Under the pieces are notes generated by a model. That model saw only the letters and a list, made by a program, of their open reading frames with translations. It was not told the origin of the DNA and searched no databases. The position numbers were made by a program, and so were the translations under genes. A stretch of 64,000 nt of DNA from JALYUA01 sp038239305 (GTDB lineage: Bacteria; Acidobacteriota; Thermoanaerobaculia; UBA5066; Gp7-AA6): contig JBBSEW010000009.1 of assembly GCA_038239305.1 (NCBI GenBank), positions 12,586 through 76,585 on the forward strand, written 5' to 3'. Positions 49,835 to 57,879 of the stretch are shown here, one piece after another (position 1 is the stretch's first letter; every line of letters starts with the position of its first letter).

Positions 49835-51000
49835 GCCGACGTCGCGCCGGAGGGAGCTCCCGCGGGCCTCTCCACCACTCCCGCCCTCTGCGCGACCCAG
49901 AGGATCCCGAGAGCCGCAATCAGAAGGGACGCCGGGACCACCACGCGCCGGCGATACCAGGCTTCCTCGCGATACGGCTGGCCCACGAGAACGAAAGAGA
50001 CGAGGACGACGGCCAGTTGTCCGAGCCCGATTCCGCCGGCGTACGAAACCAGCGCCGGGAGGGTTCCGGATGGCAACGGCGCGTCGTGCCGGAAGATGTA
50101 ACCGAATCCCATTCCGTGAGCGAGTCCGAAACCGAACACGAGCGCCGTGCGCCCTGCGCCCGCGCGTCGCGCGAACACATTGTCGACGGCGACCCACACG
50201 ACCGAGAGAGCCATCAGGAGCCGCACGGCCGCGACCGGAATCGCCGGGCCTGCCGTTGCCATTGCCATTGCCGTAGTTGCGAGAGCCAGGCCTTCGGCAG
50301 CCGCGAACGCCCCGGCCTGAAGCAGGACGCTCCGTCTCCTCCAGGAGAAAAGAAACACGCCGAAGAGAAAGATCGCGTCTTCGGCACCATTCGGGAGAAC
50401 ATTCGTGAGTCCGGACCGGAAAAATCGCCGAACGAGCGCGCCCGTAGCCGGAGGAACAACGGAGACAGGAAGAGGAAAGGAAGCGCTCGCTTCCCCCCCT
50501 TCGACCCACATCCTCGCGGGGACCGGATCTCCGTCGGTGCGGAGAGTCAGCAGATACGAGCCCAGCCGCGCGCGGTTGATCCACGTGAATGTCCGGGCTC
50601 CGGCGGGAATGGGACCCGAGAGGCGGAGACTCCATTCGGAAGCCGCTCTCCCCGTATCGATCCAGTCGACGCGTTTCACGGCGGCGGCATGCCCGTCGAA
50701 ACTCGCCTCCGAATCGTTCGCCACGGCGGCGAGCACGGGGCCTGCGGAGACGGCCAGGTTTCCGGGAAGGCCCGCGACCGGACCGTAGCGCGACGGGAGC
50801 CGCGCATTTGCCGCGAACCCGGGAGGAATGTGCTCGCGATCGACGATGATGGTCGCTTCCCAATTTCCCTTGTTGTCGAATGTCGCGGTCGTCCGGAGCG
50901 TTCCGAGCTCGTGCCCCCGCGCCGCCCACGGCAGACCCGCCAGAAGAGCGAGAGCGAGGCCGAGTCTCACCGCCCCGCGGCGCCGGAATGCACGCCGCAT
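49786..51000 (-). CDS. HupE/UreJ-like membrane protein of the metal-uptake operon
   Basis: The ATG at 51000 opens a signal peptide (VRLGLALALLAGLPWAARG) and gives 404 residues. Residues ~30-195 form an exported beta-type domain. Residues ~200-385 hold about six to seven transmembrane helices like the HupE_2 group (GAEDAIFLFGVFLFSWRR, GFGLAHGMGFGYIF). HupE/UreJ proteins are thought to move nickel or other divalent metals. Here the usual His-rich signature is altered: GAEDAIF stands where GxDHxxF is typical, and AFAAAEG stands where an AHS-type motif is expected. It is the last gene of the operon and lies 92 bases after the ZnuB-like gene. Zinc is the likely metal by context. Confidence 0.8.
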   Translation of the reverse strand: MRRAFRRRGAVRLGLALALLAGLPWAARGHELGTLRTTATFDNKGNWEATIIVDREHIPPGFAANARLPSRYGPVAGLPGNLAVSAGPVLAAVANDSEASFDGHAAAVKRVDWIDTGRAASEWSLRLSGPIPAGARTFTWINRARLGSYLLTLRTDGDPVPARMWVEGGEASASFPLPVSVVPPATGALVRRFFRSGLTNVLPNGAEDAIFLFGVFLFSWRRRSVLLQAGAFAAAEGLALATTAMAMATAGPAIPVAAVRLLMALSVVWVAVDNVFARRAGAGRTALVFGFGLAHGMGFGYIFRHDAPLPSGTLPALVSYAGGIGLGQLAVVLVSFVLVGQPYREEAWYRRRVVVPASLLIAALGILWVAQRAGVVERPAGAPSGATSAYTLKRKSITSPSWTT

Positions 51001-51092
51001 CGAGCCGGGATGATCGCCCCGTCCGGATCCGGAAAGGGCTTCCGCACAGGAACCCCCGCCGAGACGTCGAGAAATCCGCCGCACGGCCGAAC

Positions 51093-52004
51093 CTATTGAC
51101 CTGGATCCGCGCCCGAGGGAGTCGGTCGTCGATCCCTGCCCCGTCGCAAGGCGCCCAGCGCAAGTGTGGCGAAGAAGAGTGCGCTGAGAGCCAGAACCAC
51201 CGCGCCCCCCGCGGGAACCTCGAAGCGTGTCGAGATGCCGAGTCCGCCGACGCCCGCGAGAAAAGCGATTAGAACACTGAAGGCCAGATAGCTGCGGACG
51301 CTGCGAGAGACATTCCGGGAGGCCGCGGCGGGAACGACGACGAGCGCTTCGACAAGAAGCGCGCCGATGATCTTGAGACTGACGACGACGGCGATCGTCA
51401 GCGCGACGGCAAACGCGTAGTCGAGGTACGCCGACGGAACTCCGCGGGAGCGCGCCAGCGGGGTGTTCACACTGTCGAGAAGCAGCCCGTTGTAGTTCGC
51501 CGCCAGCAGAGCTCCCGCCGCCAGACCCACGACGAGCAACAGGAGGAGGTCGGCATCGGTGACTGTCAGCAGGCTGCCAAACATGACGGACTCGACTTGG
51601 TGAATGTTGAACCGCCGGGTCACCGCCACGATGAGGCAGATGCCGAGGCCAAGCGTCAGCGCCAGGAAGACGCCGATCAACGTATCCGGTGGCAACCGGG
51701 AATGCCGCTTCACCCACACCATCGCGAGCGCCGAGAGGAGGCAGAAGGAGAAGATCCCTCCGTACGGAGCCGTCAGGGGCTCTCCGAGGAGGAGCGCCAC
51801 CGAGACTCCCGTCAGGGCCGCATTGCCGAGGGCCGCGCTGAAGAACGCCATACGCCGCGTGACCACCAGATGAGACAGCCCTCCCAGAAGCGGCGCGAGA
51901 ATGAGAATCGACAGGAACCCCCGGATGAGAAAGGGATACTGGAAGTCGGACGGCAGGTGTCCCGCGCGCGCGAGCTCCGCCGCCCAGCGATAGAGGGTTT
52001 CCAT
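51093..52004 (-). CDS. Metal ABC transporter permease (ZnuB-like)
   Basis: The ATG at 52004 shares one base with the stop of the ATPase gene (TGATG). The 303-residue protein has about eight or nine transmembrane helices and matches the ABC-3 family of Zn/Mn permeases (FLSILILAPLLGGLSHLVVT, GNAALTGVSVALLLG, TLIGVFLALTLGLGICLI). ALVVVPAAASRNVSRS near the C-terminus matches the conserved ALLIxPAAxA loop. It forms the channel for the ZnuC-like ATPase and the ZnuA-like binding protein encoded just upstream. Confidence 0.9.
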   Translation of the reverse strand: METLYRWAAELARAGHLPSDFQYPFLIRGFLSILILAPLLGGLSHLVVTRRMAFFSAALGNAALTGVSVALLLGEPLTAPYGGIFSFCLLSALAMVWVKRHSRLPPDTLIGVFLALTLGLGICLIVAVTRRFNIHQVESVMFGSLLTVTDADLLLLLVVGLAAGALLAANYNGLLLDSVNTPLARSRGVPSAYLDYAFAVALTIAVVVSLKIIGALLVEALVVVPAAASRNVSRSVRSYLAFSVLIAFLAGVGGLGISTRFEVPAGGAVVLALSALFFATLALGALRRGRDRRPTPSGADPGQ

Positions 52005-52747
52005 CAGGACGACCGCTCGAGGACGGCCTGCAGACCGGGATCGGCATTGGTCCCTCGCTCCGCGGGAGGAAGAACCTCTTGCGGAGCCCCCTCGCGCCGG
52101 ACCGACCGGTCGAGAACGACGACCCGGTCCGCGGTCCTGCGCACGGCGGCGAAATCGTGAGAAACCATGAGGATCGTCGTCCCTCCCGCCGAGCGCAGGG
52201 CCGCGAGCATCGACTCCAGGCGGCTGGCTGACTCCTCGTCCATTCCCGCGCCCGGTTCGTCCAGGAGGAGAAGCTCCGGAGCGGGATCGATGGCCTCCGC
52301 GAGAAGAACTCGACGCAGCTCTCCCCCCGACAACTCCGCCAGGAGGCGCCGCTCGAATCCACTGAGCGCAACACGCTCGAGAAGACCCTCGACGCGCCGC
52401 CGCACGCCCCGCTCGACGCCCCACGCGATCGGCCGGCGCTGGCGGGTGAGAGCCAGGAAATCGAGAACCGTGAGGGGAAGCGTCCGATCCAGCGGGAAAT
52501 TCTGGGGAACGAATCCGATCCGGCCATCCCGGCGCCACGACGCCTCGATCGATCCCGTGAATGAGAGCTGACCCAGGATCGCCGCCAGCAGAGTGCTCTT
52601 TCCTCCCCCGTTGGGCCCGACGAGCGCGCACATCGAATCGGCCGCCAGCGAGAGATCGATGTCCCGGAGGATCGGCACCCCGTCCAGGCGCACTCCGAGC
52701 TTGCGGATCGCGAGAATCGGCGGCGTTGCGGCGGACGGCGAGCTCAC
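52004..52747 (-). CDS. Metal ABC transporter ATP-binding protein (ZnuC-like)
   Basis: This 247-residue ATPase has the Walker A motif GPNGGGKST, a Q-loop in FVPQNFPLDRTLPLTV, the signature LSGGELRRV, Walker B LLLLDEPGAGMD and the H-loop MVSHDF. The GGGKST form of the P-loop and FVPQ are typical of ZnuC/MntB-type ATPases. It overlaps the ZnuA-like gene by four bases and the ZnuB-like gene by one base, so the three are tightly coupled. It powers metal import across the cytoplasmic membrane. Confidence 0.92.
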   Translation of the reverse strand: MSSPSAATPPILAIRKLGVRLDGVPILRDIDLSLAADSMCALVGPNGGGKSTLLAAILGQLSFTGSIEASWRRDGRIGFVPQNFPLDRTLPLTVLDFLALTRQRRPIAWGVERGVRRRVEGLLERVALSGFERRLLAELSGGELRRVLLAEAIDPAPELLLLDEPGAGMDEESASRLESMLAALRSAGGTTILMVSHDFAAVRRTADRVVVLDRSVRREGAPQEVLPPAERGTNADPGLQAVLERSS

Positions 52748-53658
52748 TCGTCGCGAACCAGCGCGTGAACCATCGTCTGAGCGTTCTTTTCCATTTCCCT
52801 CTCGAACTTGTCCGCGGTGTATGCGCCCGACGCGATGTGGCTGATGATGTAGACGCGAACTCCCGCCTCGTCCCGCAGGACCTTCAACATCGGCTCCGGG
52901 AAGCTCTCTTCCGAGAACACGACCTTGATTTTTTCCCGCTTGAGAAGAGCGACCATGTCCCGAAGCTCCGCGGCCGAGGGCGTCAGGCCGTGCGAAGGCT
53001 GCACGACCCCAACGACTTCGAGGCCGAACTCCTGGAGGAGATAGCCGTAGCCGTCGTGCACCGTGACGACGCGCGTGATCTTCGCGTCCGCGAGCTCGGT
53101 AGCGGCCTTCGCCTTGATGATCCGCAGCCGGCGTGCATAGTCAGCCGCGTTGCGCGTGAACGCGTCGGCCATTGCCGGTCGAAGAACCGAAAGCGCTTTC
53201 GCGATCGCATACGTCTGCTGAATCGCGTTCGTGAACGAGATGAACGTGTGGGAGTTGACCGCGGACCCGTGCAGAGAGCGGATCTGCGGGGTCGACGCGT
53301 TCGGCCGGATCACAACGACGCGGGAATTCCCGGATGCCTTCAGCATCGGAAAGATGAAGTCATCGTGACCGATGCCGTTGACGACGATGGCGTCGAGGTC
53401 CATGAGCTTCCGGATGTCCTCGGGACGCGGCTGGTAGTCGCCCGCGTCGATTTCTCCGGGGACGATGGACCGCACCTCGACCCCCGGAAGATCGCCGACG
53501 ACGTTTTTCGTCCAGGAGTAGTAAGGGTGGAGCGTGACGCCGATCTTGAGCGTGCTCGGGTTCGCGCCCGGGCCGGCACCGGTTCGCGCCGGCGCCTGGG
53601 CGAGAGCCAGGGTACGCATTGCGAAGAGAAGAACGGCAAATCCGAAAACCTTGCGCAT
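52744..53658 (-). CDS. Periplasmic metal-binding protein (ZnuA/TroA-like)
   Basis: The 304-residue protein has a signal peptide (residues 1-21, ending ALAQ) and the two-lobed cluster A-I fold. Candidate metal ligands are H44 (VTLHPYYSW), H137 (NSHTFISF), H201 (VTVHDGYGYL) and E250/E251 (FSEESFPEP). H98 (NGIGHDDF) is another possible ligand. It lacks the long His-rich loop of many ZnuA proteins. The gene precedes the ATPase and permease genes and follows the small anchored-protein gene by 19 bases. Zinc is the probable substrate, and manganese cannot be excluded. Confidence 0.9.
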   Translation of the reverse strand: MRKVFGFAVLLFAMRTLALAQAPARTGAGPGANPSTLKIGVTLHPYYSWTKNVVGDLPGVEVRSIVPGEIDAGDYQPRPEDIRKLMDLDAIVVNGIGHDDFIFPMLKASGNSRVVVIRPNASTPQIRSLHGSAVNSHTFISFTNAIQQTYAIAKALSVLRPAMADAFTRNAADYARRLRIIKAKAATELADAKITRVVTVHDGYGYLLQEFGLEVVGVVQPSHGLTPSAAELRDMVALLKREKIKVVFSEESFPEPMLKVLRDEAGVRVYIISHIASGAYTADKFEREMEKNAQTMVHALVRDE

Positions 53659-53677
53659 GGGTCTCCCTTGACTTTGA

Positions 53678-54328
53678 CTACGGACGGGAATCCAGGATTG
53701 GACCGGAAATCACCTGGCTCCAACCCGCATCGGGCGGAACGTTCGAAACGACGATGCTCGCCGGGCTCGCGCGGCCGTGAACCCAGATCGACACGTGGAG
53801 CATGGTCCCGTTGGCCAGCCGATGGTGCGTTTCGTCGAGCGGCGCGCGGTCGGCCGGATCACCCGGGGCGGGCTCTTGAAATCGCAGGAGAAACGCCGAC
53901 GGAGCGGGCGCGGAGGAGAGTCCCACGTAGTCGATGACGGAGCCGGAGATCCTCCGCGACCAGACGTAACCCGCCCGGGCCGTAATGGGATCCGTCGAGA
54001 ACGGAGGAATGCCGTTTCCCGCGAGAGAGGAAACGTCGGGCCAGCGCCCGTCGGCCGATCGTGCCCTCTCCGCCTCCAGCGCGCCTTCCTGCAGAAGTCG
54101 GAGGGTGCGCTGGTCGACTGCGGAAAGGTTCGCCATCGGCACCTGGTATGGCAGCAGACCGGTCGATGCCGACCGACTCCCGTCCGATCGGCCTCCACCC
54201 GCGACCGCCACCCACGTGACGATGAGAACGAGAGCCGCGAACCTCAGAACGTGCAGCGACTCCCGCCCCGTCGAGGGCGGCCGTATGGCCACGGAGGTCA
54301 CGGGGCAGGAGGAGCCGGTCACGTCCAT
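53678..54328 (-). CDS. Small membrane-anchored protein of the metal-uptake operon (possibly DUF6162)
   Basis: The 216-residue protein has one N-terminal transmembrane helix (LRFAALVLIVTWVAVAGGG) and an exported domain of ~150 residues with RTLRLLQEGALEAERARSAD and WPDVSSLAGNGIPPFSTDP. The motif order recalls DUF6162, a family I remember as lying next to zinc-transporter genes. I hold this match tentatively. It sits 43 bases after the TonB-dependent receptor gene and 19 bases before the ZnuA-like gene. A role in passing metal between the receptor and the binding protein is a guess from gene order. Confidence 0.7.
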   Translation of the reverse strand: MDVTGSSCPVTSVAIRPPSTGRESLHVLRFAALVLIVTWVAVAGGGRSDGSRSASTGLLPYQVPMANLSAVDQRTLRLLQEGALEAERARSADGRWPDVSSLAGNGIPPFSTDPITARAGYVWSRRISGSVIDYVGLSSAPAPSAFLLRFQEPAPGDPADRAPLDETHHRLANGTMLHVSIWVHGRASPASIVVSNVPPDAGWSQVISGPILDSRP

Positions 54329-54371
54329 ACGGAAACGATACTCCGCGCCCCGTTCGGGACCGGAATCGCTC

Positions 54372-56741
54372 TCAGAAGGCGTACGCGATGAAGAGCCGGG
54401 CGGTGCGCGGCTCCGTGGGATGCGTGTGAATGTCGTTGACGCCTTCGGCCGGCTCTCCGGGCAGGCGTGAGGCGTAGTAGTAGTCGATGTCGCTCGCCCG
54501 GGCGTTCAGAAGATTGAAGACGTCGACTCCCGCTCGGATTCCCTGCCGAAGCTCGTAGCCGATCTGCGCGTTTAGCAGCGTCGACGATCGCGACCGCACG
54601 CTGTTGTCTTCGTTGAGCGGCCGCGGGCCGAAGTACCGGAGCCGCAAACTGCCGAAGAGTCCGCCATGCGGATCCACGGACACTCCCGCAGAGATGACCG
54701 TTTCGATCGCTCCGGGAACCCGATCGCCCACGGGGTCGAAGTCGGAAAATCGGGCCTTCGAGAGCGCTATGTCCGCGTCTAGCACAACGCCCGTCACCGG
54801 TGTGTAGAAGTTCGCCCATTCGACGCCATCGCGCCGGGTGGGCCGCGAGGGCTCGGTCGTTCCCGCGTCTCCGGTGAAGATGAGCTCGGAGGCGACGTCC
54901 AGAGCCCATAACGAAAGCGTCGACTGCAGATGCGGCAGGAGAACGCTTCGAACGCCGATCTCGGCCCCCTTCGCGCGAACGAGGGGCGTGACGGAATCGA
55001 CCGCCTCGTGCGTTCTAGGTTCTTCGGTGATCGTGGCGCCGCGCGCGTCGTTGCTGTGAAACCCGTATCCGAAGTTCAGGTAGAACTCGGTGTTGGCCCA
55101 CGGACCGAGAATCAGGGAGGCCTTGGGGCTGGCGATCGACGCGGTTCGAGTTCCGGAATTCGCCGGATTGTCGCTGTCGACGCGGAATCGATAGAAGTCG
55201 CCGCGCATGCCCAGGATCGCGCGCAGCTTCGAGGCGATCCCGAGGCTCGTCTGGAGAAACACGGATCCGCTCGACTGCGTGACGTGGTCGAGTCGCGTCA
55301 CGCTCAACACCTGTTGCGCCTCCGTGTGGAAGAGGCCGTCTTCGGCGATGTTGTCGTTGCGAAGCTGGATTCCCGCCGTCGTCTCCGCCTCCATTCCAAA
55401 AAAATTCGACAGGAAGCGGTGGCTCGCTTTCAGCCCCGTCACAATCCGGCGGTCGGCCTGCTCGAACTGGTCGCCGTGGACGGGATCGTCCAGGTAGTAG
55501 GTGAAGTCGGAGAAGAGGCGCAGCCGGGAGTCCACCGCGAAGGCCGAGATCGTCGTCAGCGAGTCGGCGCCGCGCGACTGCCAGTCCGCCGACAGGCTGT
55601 ACCGGTGGGTCTCGCCGCCGTCCGTCGGATCGATCGCGCCGAATCGCGAAACGAGCCCCGAGGAGACGGCGCGATCCGCGACCTGGTCCGTGGAATTCCA
55701 CCTGTTCTGATAGCCCATCGCGGTGATGGCGAAACCGCCGTCGTCCGTCGGGACGCTGTAGCGCAGAACGCCGTTGTATTTCTTCATGTCGTCCGGATGA
55801 ACCCAGGGACCGTCGTTGTGCACGACCTCGACGGCGTAGAGGAGCGTGCCCGGCCCGAGCTTCGGCGACTGCGCGAACAGGGCCCGCCCATAGCCCTCGC
55901 CGCCGCCTCCCACTTTCGAAATCGTGTTCTCGAGCGAGTTGGCGTAGTCGACGTTCGCCGAACCCGCGGTCGAAAAATCGCCCTGCTCGGCAGAGTAAGG
56001 GCCCTTCTGATATTGCACGCCCGTCACGAGCTCCGGGATGACGAAGTTCAGGTCCGAATAGCCCTGGCCGTGCGCGTGCGACGGCATGTTGGCCGGAATT
56101 CCCGCCACGGACGTCGCGAAGTCCGTTCCATGATCGAGGTTGAAGCCCCGCAGGTAGTACTGGTTCGCCTTGCCCTCGCCGCTGTGCTGGCTGATGACGA
56201 GGCCCGGCACCGTTTCGAGAACCTCTCCGGGCCGCAGGATCGGGCGGTCTTCGATCTGGCGGCCGGTGACCGCTCCATCCGTGGCGGCGTTCGCGACGCC
56301 CAGCAGGCTCTCCTCCGGGTGCTCGATTTCGGCGAGATTGCGGAACGTTCGCTTGCCGGTGACCAGGACGTCCGCGGAGACGGAGAGATGCAAAACGACG
56401 TCGACAAACGCGCCAGCAGAGGAGACCGTCAGGGGAATGCCGGTCCGGGTCACCGTCGCAAAACCGGGCAATCGGAGGGAGACGTCGTACGTGCCCGCCG
56501 CCAGGCCCGCGATAACCCAGGCACCCTGGCGGTCGGTCGCCACGGGCGGCGCGGCCGATGGCCCCCCGGGGAAGCGCGCCTCGACAGTCACACCCGGCAA
56601 GGCCGCCCCGGACTCCTCCGACACGCGTCCCCGGAGCGTGCCCGCACTCTGCGCCGAGAGGCGGCCGGCCGCGACGAGCGCGGCGACGATCCCGAGAGCG
56701 AGGCGGAGACGAAGACGGACTCGAGAACCGGCAGACGTCAA
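54372..56741 (-). CDS. TonB-dependent receptor with carboxypeptidase-regulatory-like domain
   Basis: I choose the TTG at 56741, which has GGAGG four bases upstream and is directly followed by a basic region and signal peptide (LRLALGIVAALVAAGRLSAQ). The product has 789 residues. Residues ~32-120 are a CarboxypepD_reg domain (LRGRVSEESGAALPGVTVEA). Residues ~130-260 are the plug (RPILRPGEVLETVPGLVIS, YYLRGFNLDHGTDFATSV). The rest is a 22-strand-type beta barrel ending in aromatic AYAF. It imports a substrate across the outer membrane with TonB energy. As it is the first gene before a ZnuABC-like set, zinc or a zinc chelate is the likely substrate. No Zur-type palindrome was found upstream. Confidence 0.9.
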   Translation of the reverse strand: MTSAGSRVRLRLRLALGIVAALVAAGRLSAQSAGTLRGRVSEESGAALPGVTVEARFPGGPSAAPPVATDRQGAWVIAGLAAGTYDVSLRLPGFATVTRTGIPLTVSSAGAFVDVVLHLSVSADVLVTGKRTFRNLAEIEHPEESLLGVANAATDGAVTGRQIEDRPILRPGEVLETVPGLVISQHSGEGKANQYYLRGFNLDHGTDFATSVAGIPANMPSHAHGQGYSDLNFVIPELVTGVQYQKGPYSAEQGDFSTAGSANVDYANSLENTISKVGGGGEGYGRALFAQSPKLGPGTLLYAVEVVHNDGPWVHPDDMKKYNGVLRYSVPTDDGGFAITAMGYQNRWNSTDQVADRAVSSGLVSRFGAIDPTDGGETHRYSLSADWQSRGADSLTTISAFAVDSRLRLFSDFTYYLDDPVHGDQFEQADRRIVTGLKASHRFLSNFFGMEAETTAGIQLRNDNIAEDGLFHTEAQQVLSVTRLDHVTQSSGSVFLQTSLGIASKLRAILGMRGDFYRFRVDSDNPANSGTRTASIASPKASLILGPWANTEFYLNFGYGFHSNDARGATITEEPRTHEAVDSVTPLVRAKGAEIGVRSVLLPHLQSTLSLWALDVASELIFTGDAGTTEPSRPTRRDGVEWANFYTPVTGVVLDADIALSKARFSDFDPVGDRVPGAIETVISAGVSVDPHGGLFGSLRLRYFGPRPLNEDNSVRSRSSTLLNAQIGYELRQGIRAGVDVFNLLNARASDIDYYYASRLPGEPAEGVNDIHTHPTEPRTARLFIAYAF

Positions 56742-56788
56742 AGATCCTCCGTACTTCCCTCGTACGAACGGGGCGCTCTCCCGGATTT

Positions 56789-57787
56789 CTATTCCGCCGA
56801 TCCCGTACGGCAAAACCGTTCGTACAGAGCGACTTCCGCGGCGCTTCCCACCGCGAACGGCGTGCGCGCGTGGAGGGTATCGGGGACGACGTCCAGGATC
56901 CGGGCGGCTCCCGTCGTGGCCCCGCCCCCGGCGATTTCGGCGAGCAGGGCGAGCGGGTGGCATTCGTACAGGACCCGGAGCTTGCCGGACCGGCGTGCGG
57001 CCGTGGGCGGATACATGGAGATGCCGCCTTCGAGCAGGATCCGGTGGAAGTCGGCGACGAGCGAGCCGGAGTAGCGGGTCGAGTAAGGCCGTCTCGTGTC
57101 CGCGTCGTTTTCGCGCAGATACTCGACGAACGCCCGCACGTTGCCGGGCCAGGAGCCGGAGCGTCCCTCATTGGCGGAATAGCTGTTTCCGCGCGCGGGC
57201 ATCCGCACCTTTCGCTCCGTCAGGAGAAATTCTCCGGCGGAGGGATCGAGCGTGAAGAGGTGCACGGCATCGCCGGACGTGTACACGAGCAGCACGGCGG
57301 GCCCGAACAGGATGTAACCGGCCGCGACCTGGTCCGCGCCCGAGCGAAGGAGCGCCAGTTCTCCGCCCTCGCCGATCTTACGAATGGAGAAAATCGTGCC
57401 GAGCGTCCCGTTCACGTCAATGTTCGACGCGCCGCCCAGGGGATCGAACAGGATCGCGTAGCGACCGGCCGGCGCGTCTCCCCGGTACACGTGCGCCTCG
57501 TCGAGCTCCTCCGAGGCAGCGACGGAGACGAGGCCCCCGTCGTCGAACGTCTCGAGCAGGATGTCGTTCGCCACGACGTCGAGTCTCTTCCGCACCTCTT
57601 CGAAGTCCTCGGAATCCGCCGACCCCTGCAAACGGCGCAGACCGGCTTGCGCGAGCTCCCGCGCGATCCGCTTGCCGGCGGCTCCGAACCGCATCAGGAG
57701 CTGGGACAGCTCGCCCACCGCCTCCGGAGGCTCGTGCTCCCCCTCCAGGAGGAATCGCTCCAGGTCGATGGGAATGGTCATCACCAT
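56789..57787 (-). CDS. fbp: Class I fructose-1,6-bisphosphatase with an altered metal site
   Basis: The 332-residue protein matches class I fructose-1,6-bisphosphatase, which converts fructose 1,6-bisphosphate to fructose 6-phosphate in gluconeogenesis. It keeps the acidic SEE (VAASEELDE), NIDVNGTLGTIFSI, the substrate loop NSYSANEG, the YSTRYSGSLVADFHRIL motif with GGISMYPP, and the metal-ligand glutamate in LYECHPLALLAE. The core DPLDGSSN motif reads DPLGGASN, so the second metal-binding aspartate is glycine. The enzyme may be weak, changed in metal use, or repurposed. It lies 47 bases upstream of the TonB-dependent receptor gene and may be co-transcribed. Confidence 0.9.
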   Translation of the reverse strand: MVMTIPIDLERFLLEGEHEPPEAVGELSQLLMRFGAAGKRIARELAQAGLRRLQGSADSEDFEEVRKRLDVVANDILLETFDDGGLVSVAASEELDEAHVYRGDAPAGRYAILFDPLGGASNIDVNGTLGTIFSIRKIGEGGELALLRSGADQVAAGYILFGPAVLLVYTSGDAVHLFTLDPSAGEFLLTERKVRMPARGNSYSANEGRSGSWPGNVRAFVEYLRENDADTRRPYSTRYSGSLVADFHRILLEGGISMYPPTAARRSGKLRVLYECHPLALLAEIAGGGATTGAARILDVVPDTLHARTPFAVGSAAEVALYERFCRTGSAE

Positions 57788-57852
57788 GCCGATTTCCTCA
57801 TGCCTCGCTCGTCCTCTCCGTCAGTTCACGCTCTCCATCCATCCAGGCTCTC

Positions 57853-57879
57853 CATCAATCCATCAATCCATCAATCCAT
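57853..57879. repeat. Three tandem copies of ATCCATCA-type octamer
   Basis: Three near-perfect ATCCATCA units lie at the 3' end of the secreted barrel-like protein gene and overlap its stop codon. Confidence 0.85.

Noticed and set aside
51001..52527. A long reverse-strand frame extending the HupE-like protein upstream
   Set aside because: The upstream part is out of frame with the ZnuB- and ZnuC-like genes that clearly occupy this stretch.
56742..56788. Search for a Zur box between fbp and the TonB-dependent receptor gene
   Set aside because: No AT-rich palindrome of the expected kind is visible. Zinc control is inferred from gene content only.
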